This document shows, in pieces, positions 26,243-35,691 of a stretch of DNA of 64,000 nt. A program made the translations under genes and the position numbers. Location: assembly GCA_014762625.1 (NCBI GenBank), contig JABURQ010000112.1, positions 1 to 64,000 on the forward strand, written 5' to 3'. The stretch's first letter is position 1, and every line of letters begins with the position of its first letter. A model generated the notes under the pieces. The model saw only the letters and a list, made by a program, of their open reading frames with translations, searched no databases and was not told where the DNA came from. The stretch is from Planctomycetaceae bacterium. Lineage in GTDB: Bacteria; Planctomycetota; Planctomycetia; Planctomycetales; Planctomycetaceae.

Positions 26243-27545
26243 CCGACACCTCCTCGTTTTCATTCGGCCACGGCGTGGACGTTTCCAGTCGCGAGACCAT
26301 GACCCGGAGCTGTCGCCGTCGGGACGCATCAATCACACGAAAGCGAAAACCGAGCCATTCACATTCATCGCCGTTCTGGGGCAGATGTTCGAGCTCTTCA
26401 TGGAGCATGCCGGCGACGGTCAACAGCCCATCCGACTCCGGTTCGTAATCGAGATCGAGCCGACGAGCGAGATAGCGGAGCGTCGTCATGCCTTCGACGT
26501 GATACTTACCGGGAGCGACCTCCAGGACAGGTTCCCGTTTCAAAACGCGTCGCGCGCGGCTCGGCTCGGCGGATAACACCGTATCCATGATGTCATCGTA
26601 GGTGACGATGCCAATGTTTTCGCCATATTCGTTGACGACCGAAGCCACATGACTGAATTTCTTCGTCATTAAATGTAACGCATAAGCCAGCGAAGCGGTC
26701 CAGGGGACGTAAATCACCGGTTCCGTTTTCTGGACCAGAGAATCGTCGGGGAGATGGGCAAACTGCAAGAGCAACATCGCTTCACTGATTTCCTCGGTAC
26801 CCGGTTCCTGTAAGACAACGCAATCACCGGGCGGCGACTCGTGCCCCACGGCAGCGAGTGAAAAGGGAGGCTCGATGGACACGTACGAACCGCGTGGACG
26901 CATCACTTCCTCCACCCGAATTTCCGAGAGGTCGAGGATGTTGTGCAGGACTTGTCGCTCGTGTCGGGCGACGTGCTGTTCGAGGTTCGTGAGATCGACC
27001 GCGCGTTCGAGATCGTCGGCGTCCAGGATCGGTTCTCTTTTAAGGTGTGGCCAGAATGTACGACGAGCCATTCGAGTGACCCGGTTCAATGCAGGGCTGA
27101 TCGGATCGAGAAATCGGACGGCAATCACCAACGGCCAGGAAAACAGTACCGACAACTGCCGCGGAAAGACGACCGCGACGCTCTTCGGTAAAACTTCTCC
27201 CCCCACGATAATTAGAATCATGCCGAAGATTCCGAACGCTCCCGCGGCGAATTGCTGGTGATTCCGGATGAGATTCTGGGAAACAACCACGGAAATCGCG
27301 AAATAACTGAGATTGATGAGCAGGTTCCAGAACAAAACCGCCGTCAACAGACGATCGGGATTGTGCGACAACTGGGCGACGACTCGCTGCGCGGCGGTTC
27401 CGACGCGAAAGCGTCGAATATCTTCCTGCGTTAACGAGAAGAGCGCGGTCTCGCTGGAGGAAAAGAATCCGGACGCCAACACCAATACACACATCGCGAT
27501 GGTGCCGGGCAACCAGAGTTGAATCGAGGTAAAAAATTCAGACAT
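26235..27545 (-). CDS. CNNM/HlyC-CorC-type membrane protein, full-length paralog
   Basis: 436 aa: DUF21 membrane domain (SGFFSSSETALFSLTQEDI), a CBS pair (VMRPRGSYVSIEPPFSL; KFSHVASVVNEYGENIGIVT, DDIMDTVLS), then the C-terminal CorC/HlyC domain (VEGMTTLRYLARRLDLD through FRFRVIDASRRRQLRV). It is probably a divalent cation transporter or efflux factor working with the adjacent shorter paralog, perhaps as a heterodimer; that is inference. The ATG at 27545 was preferred over a TTG three codons upstream. Confidence 0.9.
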   Translation of the reverse strand: MSEFFTSIQLWLPGTIAMCVLVLASGFFSSSETALFSLTQEDIRRFRVGTAAQRVVAQLSHNPDRLLTAVLFWNLLINLSYFAISVVVSQNLIRNHQQFAAGAFGIFGMILIIVGGEVLPKSVAVVFPRQLSVLFSWPLVIAVRFLDPISPALNRVTRMARRTFWPHLKREPILDADDLERAVDLTNLEQHVARHERQVLHNILDLSEIRVEEVMRPRGSYVSIEPPFSLAAVGHESPPGDCVVLQEPGTEEISEAMLLLQFAHLPDDSLVQKTEPVIYVPWTASLAYALHLMTKKFSHVASVVNEYGENIGIVTYDDIMDTVLSAEPSRARRVLKREPVLEVAPGKYHVEGMTTLRYLARRLDLDYEPESDGLLTVAGMLHEELEHLPQNGDECEWLGFRFRVIDASRRRQLRVMVSRLETSTPWPNENEEVSDE

Positions 27546-27658
27546 GCTGGGCAAATAGCGTGAGTGGTCGGAAGTCCTGGAGGGGCTTGGGACGCGCGGT
27601 GAAAATTGTCAGAACGCTACCAATCTTCAACTTTCTAAACGGCTGCGGGTTTTGCGAT

Positions 27659-29014
27659 TCAATACTCATCATAAGTGATCTCTGATTCGACCGAACGAAT
27701 CCCCGAGAGGGCTTTCAGAAAGTCATCGTATCGATTCTTGATTGTTTCCAAATCTTCCGGTTCGTGCAATGACTGCTGGGCTTCTCGTAAAACCATCTCG
27801 GCGTGTTTGCGGACACCATCCCGGTCCTGTTTGCGAGTCACAAACGTGGCCAGCATCGTCAGTCGCTCCAGCATGCGGATTAGGACGGAGGCAATCCCTG
27901 AACTGCATTGACGTATTTGATTGAGGCCGGAATCGAGAACTCCGGTAAATGTGAACGGGGAGGCAATGACCCGCAATTTCTGATCGGAATCGTAGCGATA
28001 CGAGGACGGGATCTGGCGTTGCGAAAGTTTGGCCATGGCCGCCGTCAAATAATCGAGGCAGGTGATTGCCGTGAAGGGATCGTTGATCCCTGGAGAAAGA
28101 GCGCGCACAGCCACTTCGACCATTTCCTGGACAGCGCACTCCACGTCCTGCCGGGGAGTACGACGACTCCCGATAAACAGCGTCTCATTCAGTTCCCGGA
28201 TCAATTTCAATTCGACTTCGTCTTTAAGCCCGGTCAACCGAAAAACGTACTGATCTCGCGTGATGAAGTCACCCGGTCTCCGTTCGACGAGAATGGCAAT
28301 CTCGCGTTGTCTCGCGATCTCGACGAGCCGTTCGAGATCCACAATCTGTAAGTAACCTTCTTTTGAAGCTCTGATTTGAGTGACACCTTCCTCATTGAAA
28401 CTCCCAATCCGCTTCGGATCGACGTCGTCTGTTTCGGAATCTTGTCCCAGATTCTCGGGGAACAGGGACTCAATCGAGAAGCTGAGTTCCCGCGATAACG
28501 ACTGAATTACCTGGGGAGCCTGAATGGCCAGGGCCACGTGATGCACGAAATAAATCAGGACGCCGAAGTTCAGAATCGTAAACAGGATACCGATCGAGAC
28601 GGACAAGTGGGGAACTTCGCCGTGGCTGTGTCCCAGATGTCGTAAGACGAGAAAACAATACAAACTCGGCGCGACGAACGCCCCGATGGCGAACTGGGTA
28701 ACCGGATCCTGCATATACGTTCGCATGATGCGCGAACCGTACGAAGAGGAGGCGTTGGAGAGAATCAGGACGGTCAACGAAAACACGATGCCGGCCACCG
28801 TAATCATCGAGGAGGCGATGTTGCTGAGCAACAGCAACGCAACATCTCGGGACGTGGTGAGCCAGGGGAGATAAGTGACGATCCAGGAATGAGACCAATG
28901 ATCGACCTGCGGCAGGATGAACGCCGTCAGGATGGTGATAGAGATCACGATGGTCGGCAAAAACCAAAAGGATGCCCGAAAGTGATCCCACAAATTGAGC
29001 AGCCGAATTCTCAT
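27659..29014 (-). CDS. DUF2254 family membrane protein
   Basis: 451 aa. Four membrane segments fill the first third (ISITILTAFILP; VALLLLSNIASSMITVAGIVFSLTVLIL; QFAIGAFVAPSLYCFLVL; ILFTILNFGVLIYFVHHVAL). A soluble C-terminal part follows with the conserved RALSPGINDPFTAITCLDYL motif that marks DUF2254. Function of the family is unknown. It stands alone, with short gaps of about 80-110 bp on each side. Confidence 0.9.
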   Translation of the reverse strand: MRIRLLNLWDHFRASFWFLPTIVISITILTAFILPQVDHWSHSWIVTYLPWLTTSRDVALLLLSNIASSMITVAGIVFSLTVLILSNASSSYGSRIMRTYMQDPVTQFAIGAFVAPSLYCFLVLRHLGHSHGEVPHLSVSIGILFTILNFGVLIYFVHHVALAIQAPQVIQSLSRELSFSIESLFPENLGQDSETDDVDPKRIGSFNEEGVTQIRASKEGYLQIVDLERLVEIARQREIAILVERRPGDFITRDQYVFRLTGLKDEVELKLIRELNETLFIGSRRTPRQDVECAVQEMVEVAVRALSPGINDPFTAITCLDYLTAAMAKLSQRQIPSSYRYDSDQKLRVIASPFTFTGVLDSGLNQIRQCSSGIASVLIRMLERLTMLATFVTRKQDRDGVRKHAEMVLREAQQSLHEPEDLETIKNRYDDFLKALSGIRSVESEITYDEY

Positions 29015-29096
29015 AAGAGATTAGATTATCAGAGAACTGGCAGAAGTACTCGATTTATTTCGGTCAAAATGATGCACTCTCTTTGGTGTCAGGTCT

Positions 29097-29717
29097 TTAC
29101 CCCGCAATTTGCGTATATTTGACACCCGCCTGAATCACGGCAGCGACCTGAATGGCTTCCAGAATCTGATCGTCGGAGATATCGAGATCGCGTGCTTTTT
29201 TGACGTGCCCCGCGGTGCAGGGTTTGCAGGCGTTGATGTCGCTGATCACGGTATTGATCAGTTCCACCATTTTGTCGTCGAACGAAGTTCCCGAGAAGAC
29301 GTGAGCTCGCAAACCAACCGACATCCCGTCGAACAGGTCAGTACCGCTCAAATCCCGGAATTTGAAAAACGTGTTGTACATCGAGTTGGTACTCACCAGC
29401 GCGGCGATCTCCGCAAATTGCTCGTCGCTGATCGAGTCTCCCGCTTTGTCTCGCAGAAACTGAACCCAGACATCCGAGCAGGCGTTGGCGGCGACAGCGA
29501 TCGCAATCACGAATCGTTCGCGCTGACTCAACTTGCCGTCCCCCAACACGAACTTTTTGAAGTTCATGTAGAAATCCTGCAATAATGCAGGCACGCGGCC
29601 CATCAATAGAAACGGTTGCGGAACCTCTTCCACCTCGAGCACCTCTTTCAGACGTCCGTAAGTCTGTTCTACTTTGTCGGTCGCGTCGGCTTCAGTTAAA
29701 GGGGCAATGCGGGACAT
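29097..29717 (-). CDS. AhpD-like carboxymuconolactone decarboxylase family protein
   Basis: 206 aa, all-helical. The active-site CxxC with adjacent His is in NACKPCTAGHVKK near residues 165-177, as in AhpD alkylhydroperoxidases. The start at 29717 was chosen because GGAGG lies six bases upstream; the longer frame adds ten residues without a ribosome site. It follows the AhpC gene, fitting a role in recycling the peroxiredoxin or reducing peroxides directly. A hairpin terminator separates the two genes, so expression may be partly independent. Confidence 0.88.
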   Translation of the reverse strand: MSRIAPLTEADATDKVEQTYGRLKEVLEVEEVPQPFLLMGRVPALLQDFYMNFKKFVLGDGKLSQRERFVIAIAVAANACSDVWVQFLRDKAGDSISDEQFAEIAALVSTNSMYNTFFKFRDLSGTDLFDGMSVGLRAHVFSGTSFDDKMVELINTVISDINACKPCTAGHVKKARDLDISDDQILEAIQVAAVIQAGVKYTQIAG

Positions 29718-29747
29718 GGAATCCTCCCGGGGTTCCGATGAATTCAA

Positions 29748-29780
29748 TAAAAAACAACAGGCTGCCCGCAGGCAGCCTGT
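29748..29780 (-). terminator. Terminator/attenuator between ahpC and the ahpD-like gene
   Basis: A perfect 10-bp stem (29757-29766 with 29771-29780) with a 4-base loop is followed on the minus strand by a T-rich tract (29756-29748). It lies about 50 bp past the ahpC stop and 30 bp before the ahpD-like start. Confidence 0.85.
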
Positions 29781-29828
29781 CAGCGAGTTTCAGTCAACAA
29801 TTTCCGTCTTCGTCTCAAACAATCAGCT

Positions 29829-30371
29829 TTAGCCGAGTGTTTCGTCCCCTTTGCTCCAGTTACAGGGGCAAAGCTCATCGGTTTGCAGGGCGTCGAGAAC
29901 GCGGAGGACTTCATCGACATTCCGTCCGACGGACAAATCGTGAACCGCCATCCAACGCGTGACCCCCTGAGGATCGATCAAATAGATGCCGCGATAAGCG
30001 ATCCCTTTCTCCTCATCGAGGACGCCGTAGTCGGCGGACATTTTGTGATTGTTATCGGCCAGCATCAGATATTTCAGTTTCCCGAGGTCTTCGTGAGCAT
30101 CGCACCAGCCTTTGTGAGAGTAGACGCTGTCGGTGCTGGCGGTGAGGACTTCGCATTCACGATCCTCAAATTCACCGAGGGCATTGTTGAAAGCGACAAT
30201 CTCCGTCGGACAGACAAAGGTAAAGTCGAGAGGATAGAAGAAGAGACAAACCCATTTCCCGGAATAATCTCCCAGTTTCACATCAACAAACTGATCATCA
30301 GATCCGTCTTTGGAGCGATCGTAAGCCTGAACTGCGAAATCGGGGGCCGGTTTTCCAACTTGAACGGTCAT
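29829..30371 (-). CDS. ahpC: Typical 2-Cys peroxiredoxin (AhpC/TSA family)
   Basis: 180 aa. It reduces hydrogen peroxide and organic peroxides in the cytoplasm. The peroxidatic Cys54 is in PLDFTFVCPTE. The resolving Cys168 is in the C-terminal CPCNW, where CPxNW is usual; the extra Cys170 is noteworthy. No ahpF is nearby; instead an AhpD-like CxxC protein follows, which could supply electrons as in mycobacteria. ATG at 30371. A 358-bp region upstream should hold its promoter. Confidence 0.94.
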   Translation of the reverse strand: MTVQVGKPAPDFAVQAYDRSKDGSDDQFVDVKLGDYSGKWVCLFFYPLDFTFVCPTEIVAFNNALGEFEDRECEVLTASTDSVYSHKGWCDAHEDLGKLKYLMLADNNHKMSADYGVLDEEKGIAYRGIYLIDPQGVTRWMAVHDLSVGRNVDEVLRVLDALQTDELCPCNWSKGDETLG

Positions 30372-30729
30372 TTTCTATCGAACTTTCTTAATCTGAATGT
30401 GGTGACTGTGTGTCAGTGACAAAACCTACGTGTCCATCATAGGCGGATGACCACGGAAAAAAAACCGAATGCAACCTTTCATTTCAGGGCCTGAAGTCCT
30501 GTTCCGGAACCCGGAACTTTCTTGCGTCTGCAAATTCTGCGGACTATGCTGGAGAGATTGACTGCCTGTGAGATAAGTCCTTTACTCAAAGGCTTCCGGC
30601 AGACCGCAAGCAGGGCCAACCCGTCGAAATCATTCAACATTTCATGATGTTCGCGTTCGAGTTCCAGACTCTGGTTCGGATCGCCGAGACGGAAAACGCT
30701 TCTCATCAGATTACGGATACTTCAGTTCC
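30372..30729. other. Divergent intergenic region between ahpC and the TPR cluster
   Basis: 358 bases flanked by divergent genes, so promoters for both are expected. An A-tract lies near 30458-30467. A 75-codon open frame on the minus strand (30479-30706) lacks any recognisable character and was not accepted. No OxyR- or PerR-like site could be identified by eye. Confidence 0.45.
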
Positions 30730-33700
30730 ATGAAACGATACTTATTGGGTTTGTTGGTCGGTACCTTCGTCCTGTCATCACACGCGGTCCAGGCGGATGA
30801 ACCGGTTCTTCAATTGATCGAAGCGATGCGCAATCGTGGGTTTTCCGATACGGCGTTGGACTACATCGATCAATTGAGACAGCGTGATGATATTCCGGCA
30901 GAGATCAAAGAACGCCTCTCCTACGAAGAATTCAAAGTGCATCAACAGGCGGCTCGACTCGCCAAGACCGCAGAACTCAAACAGGCGGCACTGGAAAAAG
31001 CGCTCGCCTCCCTGGAACGCTTCGCCAAGGAAAGCCCCAATCACGAACTGGCGGGAACCGCCAACTCCGAACGCGCCGGTATCTTTCTCGACAAAGCCAA
31101 AGCGCTGATCTGGGAAAGCCGGTCCGAGAACAACATCAAGAAGAAAGAACAACAGCGGGAACAGGCCCGGGAGTTTATTGATAAAGCGCGGGACGTTTAT
31201 CAAACCGCGAAGGAACAATTTGAGACAGCTTATAATTCATTCCGCGGCAAATTCCTCGACGAGAAAAAAGACGCCGAACAATTCGAGATCCGTAAACAGG
31301 CCGAACAGAATTTCATTCAGGCGCAGTTCGATCTGGCGTTGTGTCTCTATCAGGAAGCACGCACTTATGAAAAAGGGTCGCAGCCTTTTCTCGCCGGCTT
31401 GAGAACAGCCGCGGAAGAGTTTGAAGCGATCCATTCGAAGTATCGATCCCAGGGGGCGGGGCTCTATTCCCGTATCATGCAAGGGAAATGTTTCGAAGAG
31501 CAGGGAGAACTGGGGCGGGCACTCGGAATTTACGACGAGATTCTGGGACACCCCGGCGAATCCGAAACGATGAAGATGCTCAAAGCCCAGACCTTTTTCT
31601 TCAAACTGATCGTTCTCAATACGGAGGAGAAAAGCGATCACAAGCTTGTGGTCTCGGAAGCGACCAAATGGCTGCAAGCGAATCGACGGGAATCGAAAAC
31701 CTCGTACGGTCTGGGTATCCAGTGGGAACGCGCCCGGGCCTTGGAAATTCTCGGGAGTCAGGGTGATCTGCCGGAAGAGGAACGCGACCAGTATCTGGAA
31801 CAGGCTTTCAACGAAGCCCGTGAAATTTCTCTCTATGCGGGTGAGTTCCGCGATCCCGCCACCGCCATGCTGCAACGACTCGAACCGCTCGTGAGCGGCG
31901 ATGGTGGTGATCCCGAAAGTTTTGGCGTCGCTTTGTCATTGGCAAAAAACAAAGTCCGACAGCACGCCGAGTTTTCCAAGAAAATCAAAGCTGCGCAGAA
32001 CGCCTCCCAAAAACAGGCCGAGCAAGCGAAATTTGATTTACATCTGAAAGAGACCGAACGAATCATCCGACTCGGACTCTCGCTGATCGAGGGAGACGAA
32101 AAGCCTTCCGAAGTGGCGTCGATGCAGTATTTCTTGGCGTTTACCTTGTACTACGCAAATAAAAACTATGACGCCGCCGCGGTTGCGGACTTTATCGTCC
32201 GGACAGCCACTGAGGAACAGGCAGTGCAGGCCCAGGACGCCGCCTACCTCGCTCTCGGCGCATTGAACCGATTGTATCACGAGAAGGCGGGGACCTCCCG
32301 CGATGCGGAGCGTGATTTGATGTCCAACGCCGCGAAGCTGCTGACCACCCGTTGGCCGGAAAGCACGCGCGCGGACGACGCCCGGCTGATTCTCGGGGAC
32401 GTCTATCGCGCTGCAGGACAACCGCTCGAAGCGGTGAACTATCTGATGGCCGTCACCGATACGCACCCGCGCTATCGCGAAGCGGTCTTGAAAGCGGGGC
32501 AGGAATACTGGGTCGCGTATTTAACCGAACTGCAAAAGCCGGAACAGGAACGCCTCGAAAAAGCGGAACTCGACAAACTGGCCCAAAATGCCGAAGCTCA
32601 GATCCGAAAAGGTCTGAAACTGGTGGAGGACGAACTCTCCTCGGAAGGGACTCCCCCCGATATTTACGTGCTGGCGAAAGTGACTCTGGTGGAGATTCTG
32701 AATGCCCAATCGAAAGAAGCGGAGTCTTTGAAACTTCTGACGGAGGGCGATCACAACATCATCAAGCTGATCACCGTTGAAAATGAAGCCGACCGACCCG
32801 CCAAAGGGGCGACCAGCCGCCCCGTCGCCATCCAGGCTTATCAATTGTTACTCCGAACTTATATGGGCCTCGGAAAAATTGACGACGCGATCGCCACGAT
32901 GGACGAACTGGAAGTGGTCGCAGGGAGTGACGACCCGGACGCCTTGACTCAAATCTACATTCAGCTCGGCTTTAAACTGAAAGAAGAGATCGATCGCTTG
33001 CAGGCAGAAGGAAATCAGGAACGATTGCAAAACGTGATGTCGGCGTTCGATCGCTTTCTGGATGCATTGGGAAATCGAGACGAGAACCTCGATTACAGTT
33101 CGCTGCTCTGGATTGCGGAATCGTACGCGAACCTCGGCGACAGCATGAAAGGCGACGCGTCGGCAGCCAGCGCGTATTACGACAAAGCCGCCAACGCCTA
33201 CAACAAGATCATCGACAAAGGGACCGCCAATCCCGACTTCATCGACCCCGATTATTTACCCAGTATCAGCGCCCGAATCGCAGTGCTGAAAAAACGAGAG
33301 GGCAAGTATCAGGAAGCCTACGACATCATTTCGGAGGTGCTGAGCAAAAACCCCAAACAGTTGGATGCACAGATGGAAGCCGCCCTGATCCTCAAGGAAT
33401 GGGCGCAAGTGAGCGGCGACAACGACAAGTATCTCGATGCCATTATGGGTAACAAACGTCTGGAAAACTCGCCGATCTATGGGTTCGCCCAGTTGGGACT
33501 GCTCATTCAACAAGTGATGAGCAATCCGAATTCCAGCATCAACGACATTGAAGAACGCTATTACGACGTGCTGTACGAAATGGGAGACGCTTATTACCAG
33601 TACGGCCAGAGTGTGAGCGATCCGGAGAAGGAAGATAATCTGTTGCGGGCCAAAAATACCCTCTACCAGTTTGGATTGAACAGCACACCCGATGTTGCCG

Positions 33701-34314
33701 AAGCGACCTGGAACAAGTTCGACGACTTGTATCAGGAAGTGCAGTCCGCGTTGGGCGAGATTCCCGAACCACTCGAACGTCCTCAGGAAGTCGCAGAAGC
33801 TCCCGGCCCCGGAGATCAGACCGGAGGAGGGCCAGGTGACACAGGAGGGCCGAAACCTCCCGACAAGCGGCCGAGGACGGTGGAAGTCGAAGATCGCCCC
33901 GATCCTCCCTACCTGATGGCCGGGATCGCCGTGATGGTCTGCATCGGATTAGGTGTCGGTTTCTTCTTCCTGATGAAACCGAAGAAAAAGGGCCGCCGTC
34001 ACATTCCGGGACGCGATGACGAAGCTCCCGTAACCATCGGTATGCCGAGCGCGGCTCCCTCAAAACCACAACCGAAACGGCAATCCGCGCCACAGATTGA
34101 GACCTCGGCTAAAACGCCGCCCCAGAAAAAACCGACGGCGGAGAAACCGCAACCGACCCGTTCGTCGGAAACCGGCGAACAACCGGCGAAAAAGAAACGA
34201 ACGGTGGCCGATCTGTCTCCCGAGGAGAAAGCAATCCTCAAGAAGAAATTGCTCGCCAAGAAGAAAGCGGAAGCGGCCAAGGCGGCACAAGAAAAGAAAT
34301 CCAACGAATCTTGA
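30730..34314 (+). CDS. Large TPR-rich envelope protein with C-terminal membrane anchor
   Basis: 1194 aa. A signal peptide (MKRYLLGLLVGTFVLSSHAV) leads into about 1000 residues of tetratricopeptide-like helical repeats, seen in AxxLxxGxxxxxAxxxxxxA patterns such as YLALGALNRLYHEKAG and ADDARLILGDVYRAAGQPLE. A single membrane helix (YLMAGIAVMVCIGLGVGFFF, near 1060-1080) follows, then a Lys/Pro/Ala-rich tail. The predicted topology is periplasmic repeats with a cytoplasmic basic tail. It heads a row of genes ending in ExbB/ExbD proteins, so it is likely the scaffold or effector of that proton-driven complex; this is inferred from position. ATG at 30730. Confidence 0.85.
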   Translation: MKRYLLGLLVGTFVLSSHAVQADEPVLQLIEAMRNRGFSDTALDYIDQLRQRDDIPAEIKERLSYEEFKVHQQAARLAKTAELKQAALEKALASLERFAKESPNHELAGTANSERAGIFLDKAKALIWESRSENNIKKKEQQREQAREFIDKARDVYQTAKEQFETAYNSFRGKFLDEKKDAEQFEIRKQAEQNFIQAQFDLALCLYQEARTYEKGSQPFLAGLRTAAEEFEAIHSKYRSQGAGLYSRIMQGKCFEEQGELGRALGIYDEILGHPGESETMKMLKAQTFFFKLIVLNTEEKSDHKLVVSEATKWLQANRRESKTSYGLGIQWERARALEILGSQGDLPEEERDQYLEQAFNEAREISLYAGEFRDPATAMLQRLEPLVSGDGGDPESFGVALSLAKNKVRQHAEFSKKIKAAQNASQKQAEQAKFDLHLKETERIIRLGLSLIEGDEKPSEVASMQYFLAFTLYYANKNYDAAAVADFIVRTATEEQAVQAQDAAYLALGALNRLYHEKAGTSRDAERDLMSNAAKLLTTRWPESTRADDARLILGDVYRAAGQPLEAVNYLMAVTDTHPRYREAVLKAGQEYWVAYLTELQKPEQERLEKAELDKLAQNAEAQIRKGLKLVEDELSSEGTPPDIYVLAKVTLVEILNAQSKEAESLKLLTEGDHNIIKLITVENEADRPAKGATSRPVAIQAYQLLLRTYMGLGKIDDAIATMDELEVVAGSDDPDALTQIYIQLGFKLKEEIDRLQAEGNQERLQNVMSAFDRFLDALGNRDENLDYSSLLWIAESYANLGDSMKGDASAASAYYDKAANAYNKIIDKGTANPDFIDPDYLPSISARIAVLKKREGKYQEAYDIISEVLSKNPKQLDAQMEAALILKEWAQVSGDNDKYLDAIMGNKRLENSPIYGFAQLGLLIQQVMSNPNSSINDIEERYYDVLYEMGDAYYQYGQSVSDPEKEDNLLRAKNTLYQFGLNSTPDVAEATWNKFDDLYQEVQSALGEIPEPLERPQEVAEAPGPGDQTGGGPGDTGGPKPPDKRPRTVEVEDRPDPPYLMAGIAVMVCIGLGVGFFFLMKPKKKGRRHIPGRDDEAPVTIGMPSAAPSKPQPKRQSAPQIETSAKTPPQKKPTAEKPQPTRSSETGEQPAKKKRTVADLSPEEKAILKKKLLAKKKAEAAKAAQEKKSNES

Positions 34315-34384
34315 ATCACTGACGAACATTCTGTCATCTCAATATCTGACTCGGTCAGACTTGATGCAATTGGAGTAGAGAACA

Positions 34385-35428
34385 ATGAAACGGCTTAATA
34401 TTCGCGGATTACTGGCGGGCGCACTGATGTTATCGGTGGCGACGGTCGCATCCGCAGTGGATACGGTTTATCTGGACGGCGCGTCGGCGGTTCGAGGCAC
34501 CGTCACTGGATATACGAAAGATGTCCTCAAAGTCCAACAGGGATCGAACGAACGGGAACTTCCCGTCAACACCATCACCTCGGTCAACTGGGACCAGGAA
34601 CCGCTCGATCTGAAAAACGCCCGCAGCAGCGAGAAAGCGGGGAACTTCTCCAAAGCGTTGGAGATGTACGCAAAAGTCAAAGAGAACGTCGGTGGACTCT
34701 CCAAAGACGCGCAAACCGATCTCAACTATCTGATGGCGCGAGCCGAAGCACGACAGGCTCTCGCCTCCAATCCCTCCCAGCAGGCGGAGGCCATCCAGAA
34801 ACTGGAAGCGTTCAAAGCCGCAAACCGCGATCACTTCCGATATTACGAACTACACCAGTATCTGGGACAGCTTTACGCCGCCCAGGGGGATACCGCCAAA
34901 GCGACCACGGCATTTAACGAAATGAAATCCGCTCCCTATAAGGACTATCAAATGGCGGCTCAGATTCTGGCCGCGGATGCCCTGTTCCAAAGTGGGGATG
35001 TCAACAAAGCGCAACAGGATTACCAGTCCGTTGCCAATATGCAGACCGAAACTCCCCAGGAGTTGAATCGCAAGAACGAAGCTCGCCTGGGACTGGCCCT
35101 GTGCCAGATTCAGCAGGGACAGCCGGATCAGGCGGTGGAAATCGCCAATCAGGTCATTTCAGAAACCGAACCGACCCAGGCCGCCGTTCAGGCCCGCGCT
35201 TTTCTTCGCAAAGGAGATGCGTTGGTGGCGTTGAAGAAACCTCAGGAAGCGGTTATCGCGTATCTGGCGGTGGACCTGTTATTCGCGTCCGAACCGAGCC
35301 TGCACGCGGAGGCTTTGTATCATTTGTCTCGTTTGTGGGGACAAATCGGCAAAGCCGACCGAGCTTCAGACGCTCAGGCACGCCTGCAAAGCCAATATCC
35401 CGAAAGTCCCTGGAACAAAACCAATTAG
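34385..35428 (+). CDS. Secreted TPR protein with small N-terminal beta domain
   Basis: 347 aa. A signal peptide (LLAGALMLSVATVASA) is followed by a short beta-rich segment (VRGTVTGYTKDVLKV, through ITSVNWDQEP) and then TPR repeats (KALEMYAKVKENVGGL; YLGQLYAAQGDTAKA; ALCQIQQGQPDQAVEIA). Periplasmic. The position, before a TolQ/TolR-like gene set, recalls CpoB/YbgF, the TPR protein that accompanies Tol-Pal, but no sequence relationship can be claimed. GGAG precedes the ATG at a suitable distance. It follows the larger TPR gene by 70 bp. Confidence 0.83.
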   Translation: MKRLNIRGLLAGALMLSVATVASAVDTVYLDGASAVRGTVTGYTKDVLKVQQGSNERELPVNTITSVNWDQEPLDLKNARSSEKAGNFSKALEMYAKVKENVGGLSKDAQTDLNYLMARAEARQALASNPSQQAEAIQKLEAFKAANRDHFRYYELHQYLGQLYAAQGDTAKATTAFNEMKSAPYKDYQMAAQILAADALFQSGDVNKAQQDYQSVANMQTETPQELNRKNEARLGLALCQIQQGQPDQAVEIANQVISETEPTQAAVQARAFLRKGDALVALKKPQEAVIAYLAVDLLFASEPSLHAEALYHLSRLWGQIGKADRASDAQARLQSQYPESPWNKTN

Positions 35429-35691
35429 GGACTTATCGGGTAGGTTCCGGCACTCAAATGATGTCCTAACCCTTATATTCGCAAAAGCCTGACTCGGGAA
35501 ATCACGATCGTGGAGACCAACTCTGGCACACGGTTGTTTTGAGGTTTAGAATAACCTGCCTGATTCGACAGAAGATTTCACATCAAACACAGATTTCGTA
35601 CTGATCCCATAAATTACATCACGCACTGTCGCGACGACGTGCGTTCCACAAATCAGTTTCACTGTTACACCTGAGAAAAGAGGAACTTTCC

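Noticed and set aside
30479-30706. 75-codon open frame on the minus strand upstream of ahpC
   Set aside because: No recognisable motif or start context, and it fills the expected divergent promoter region.
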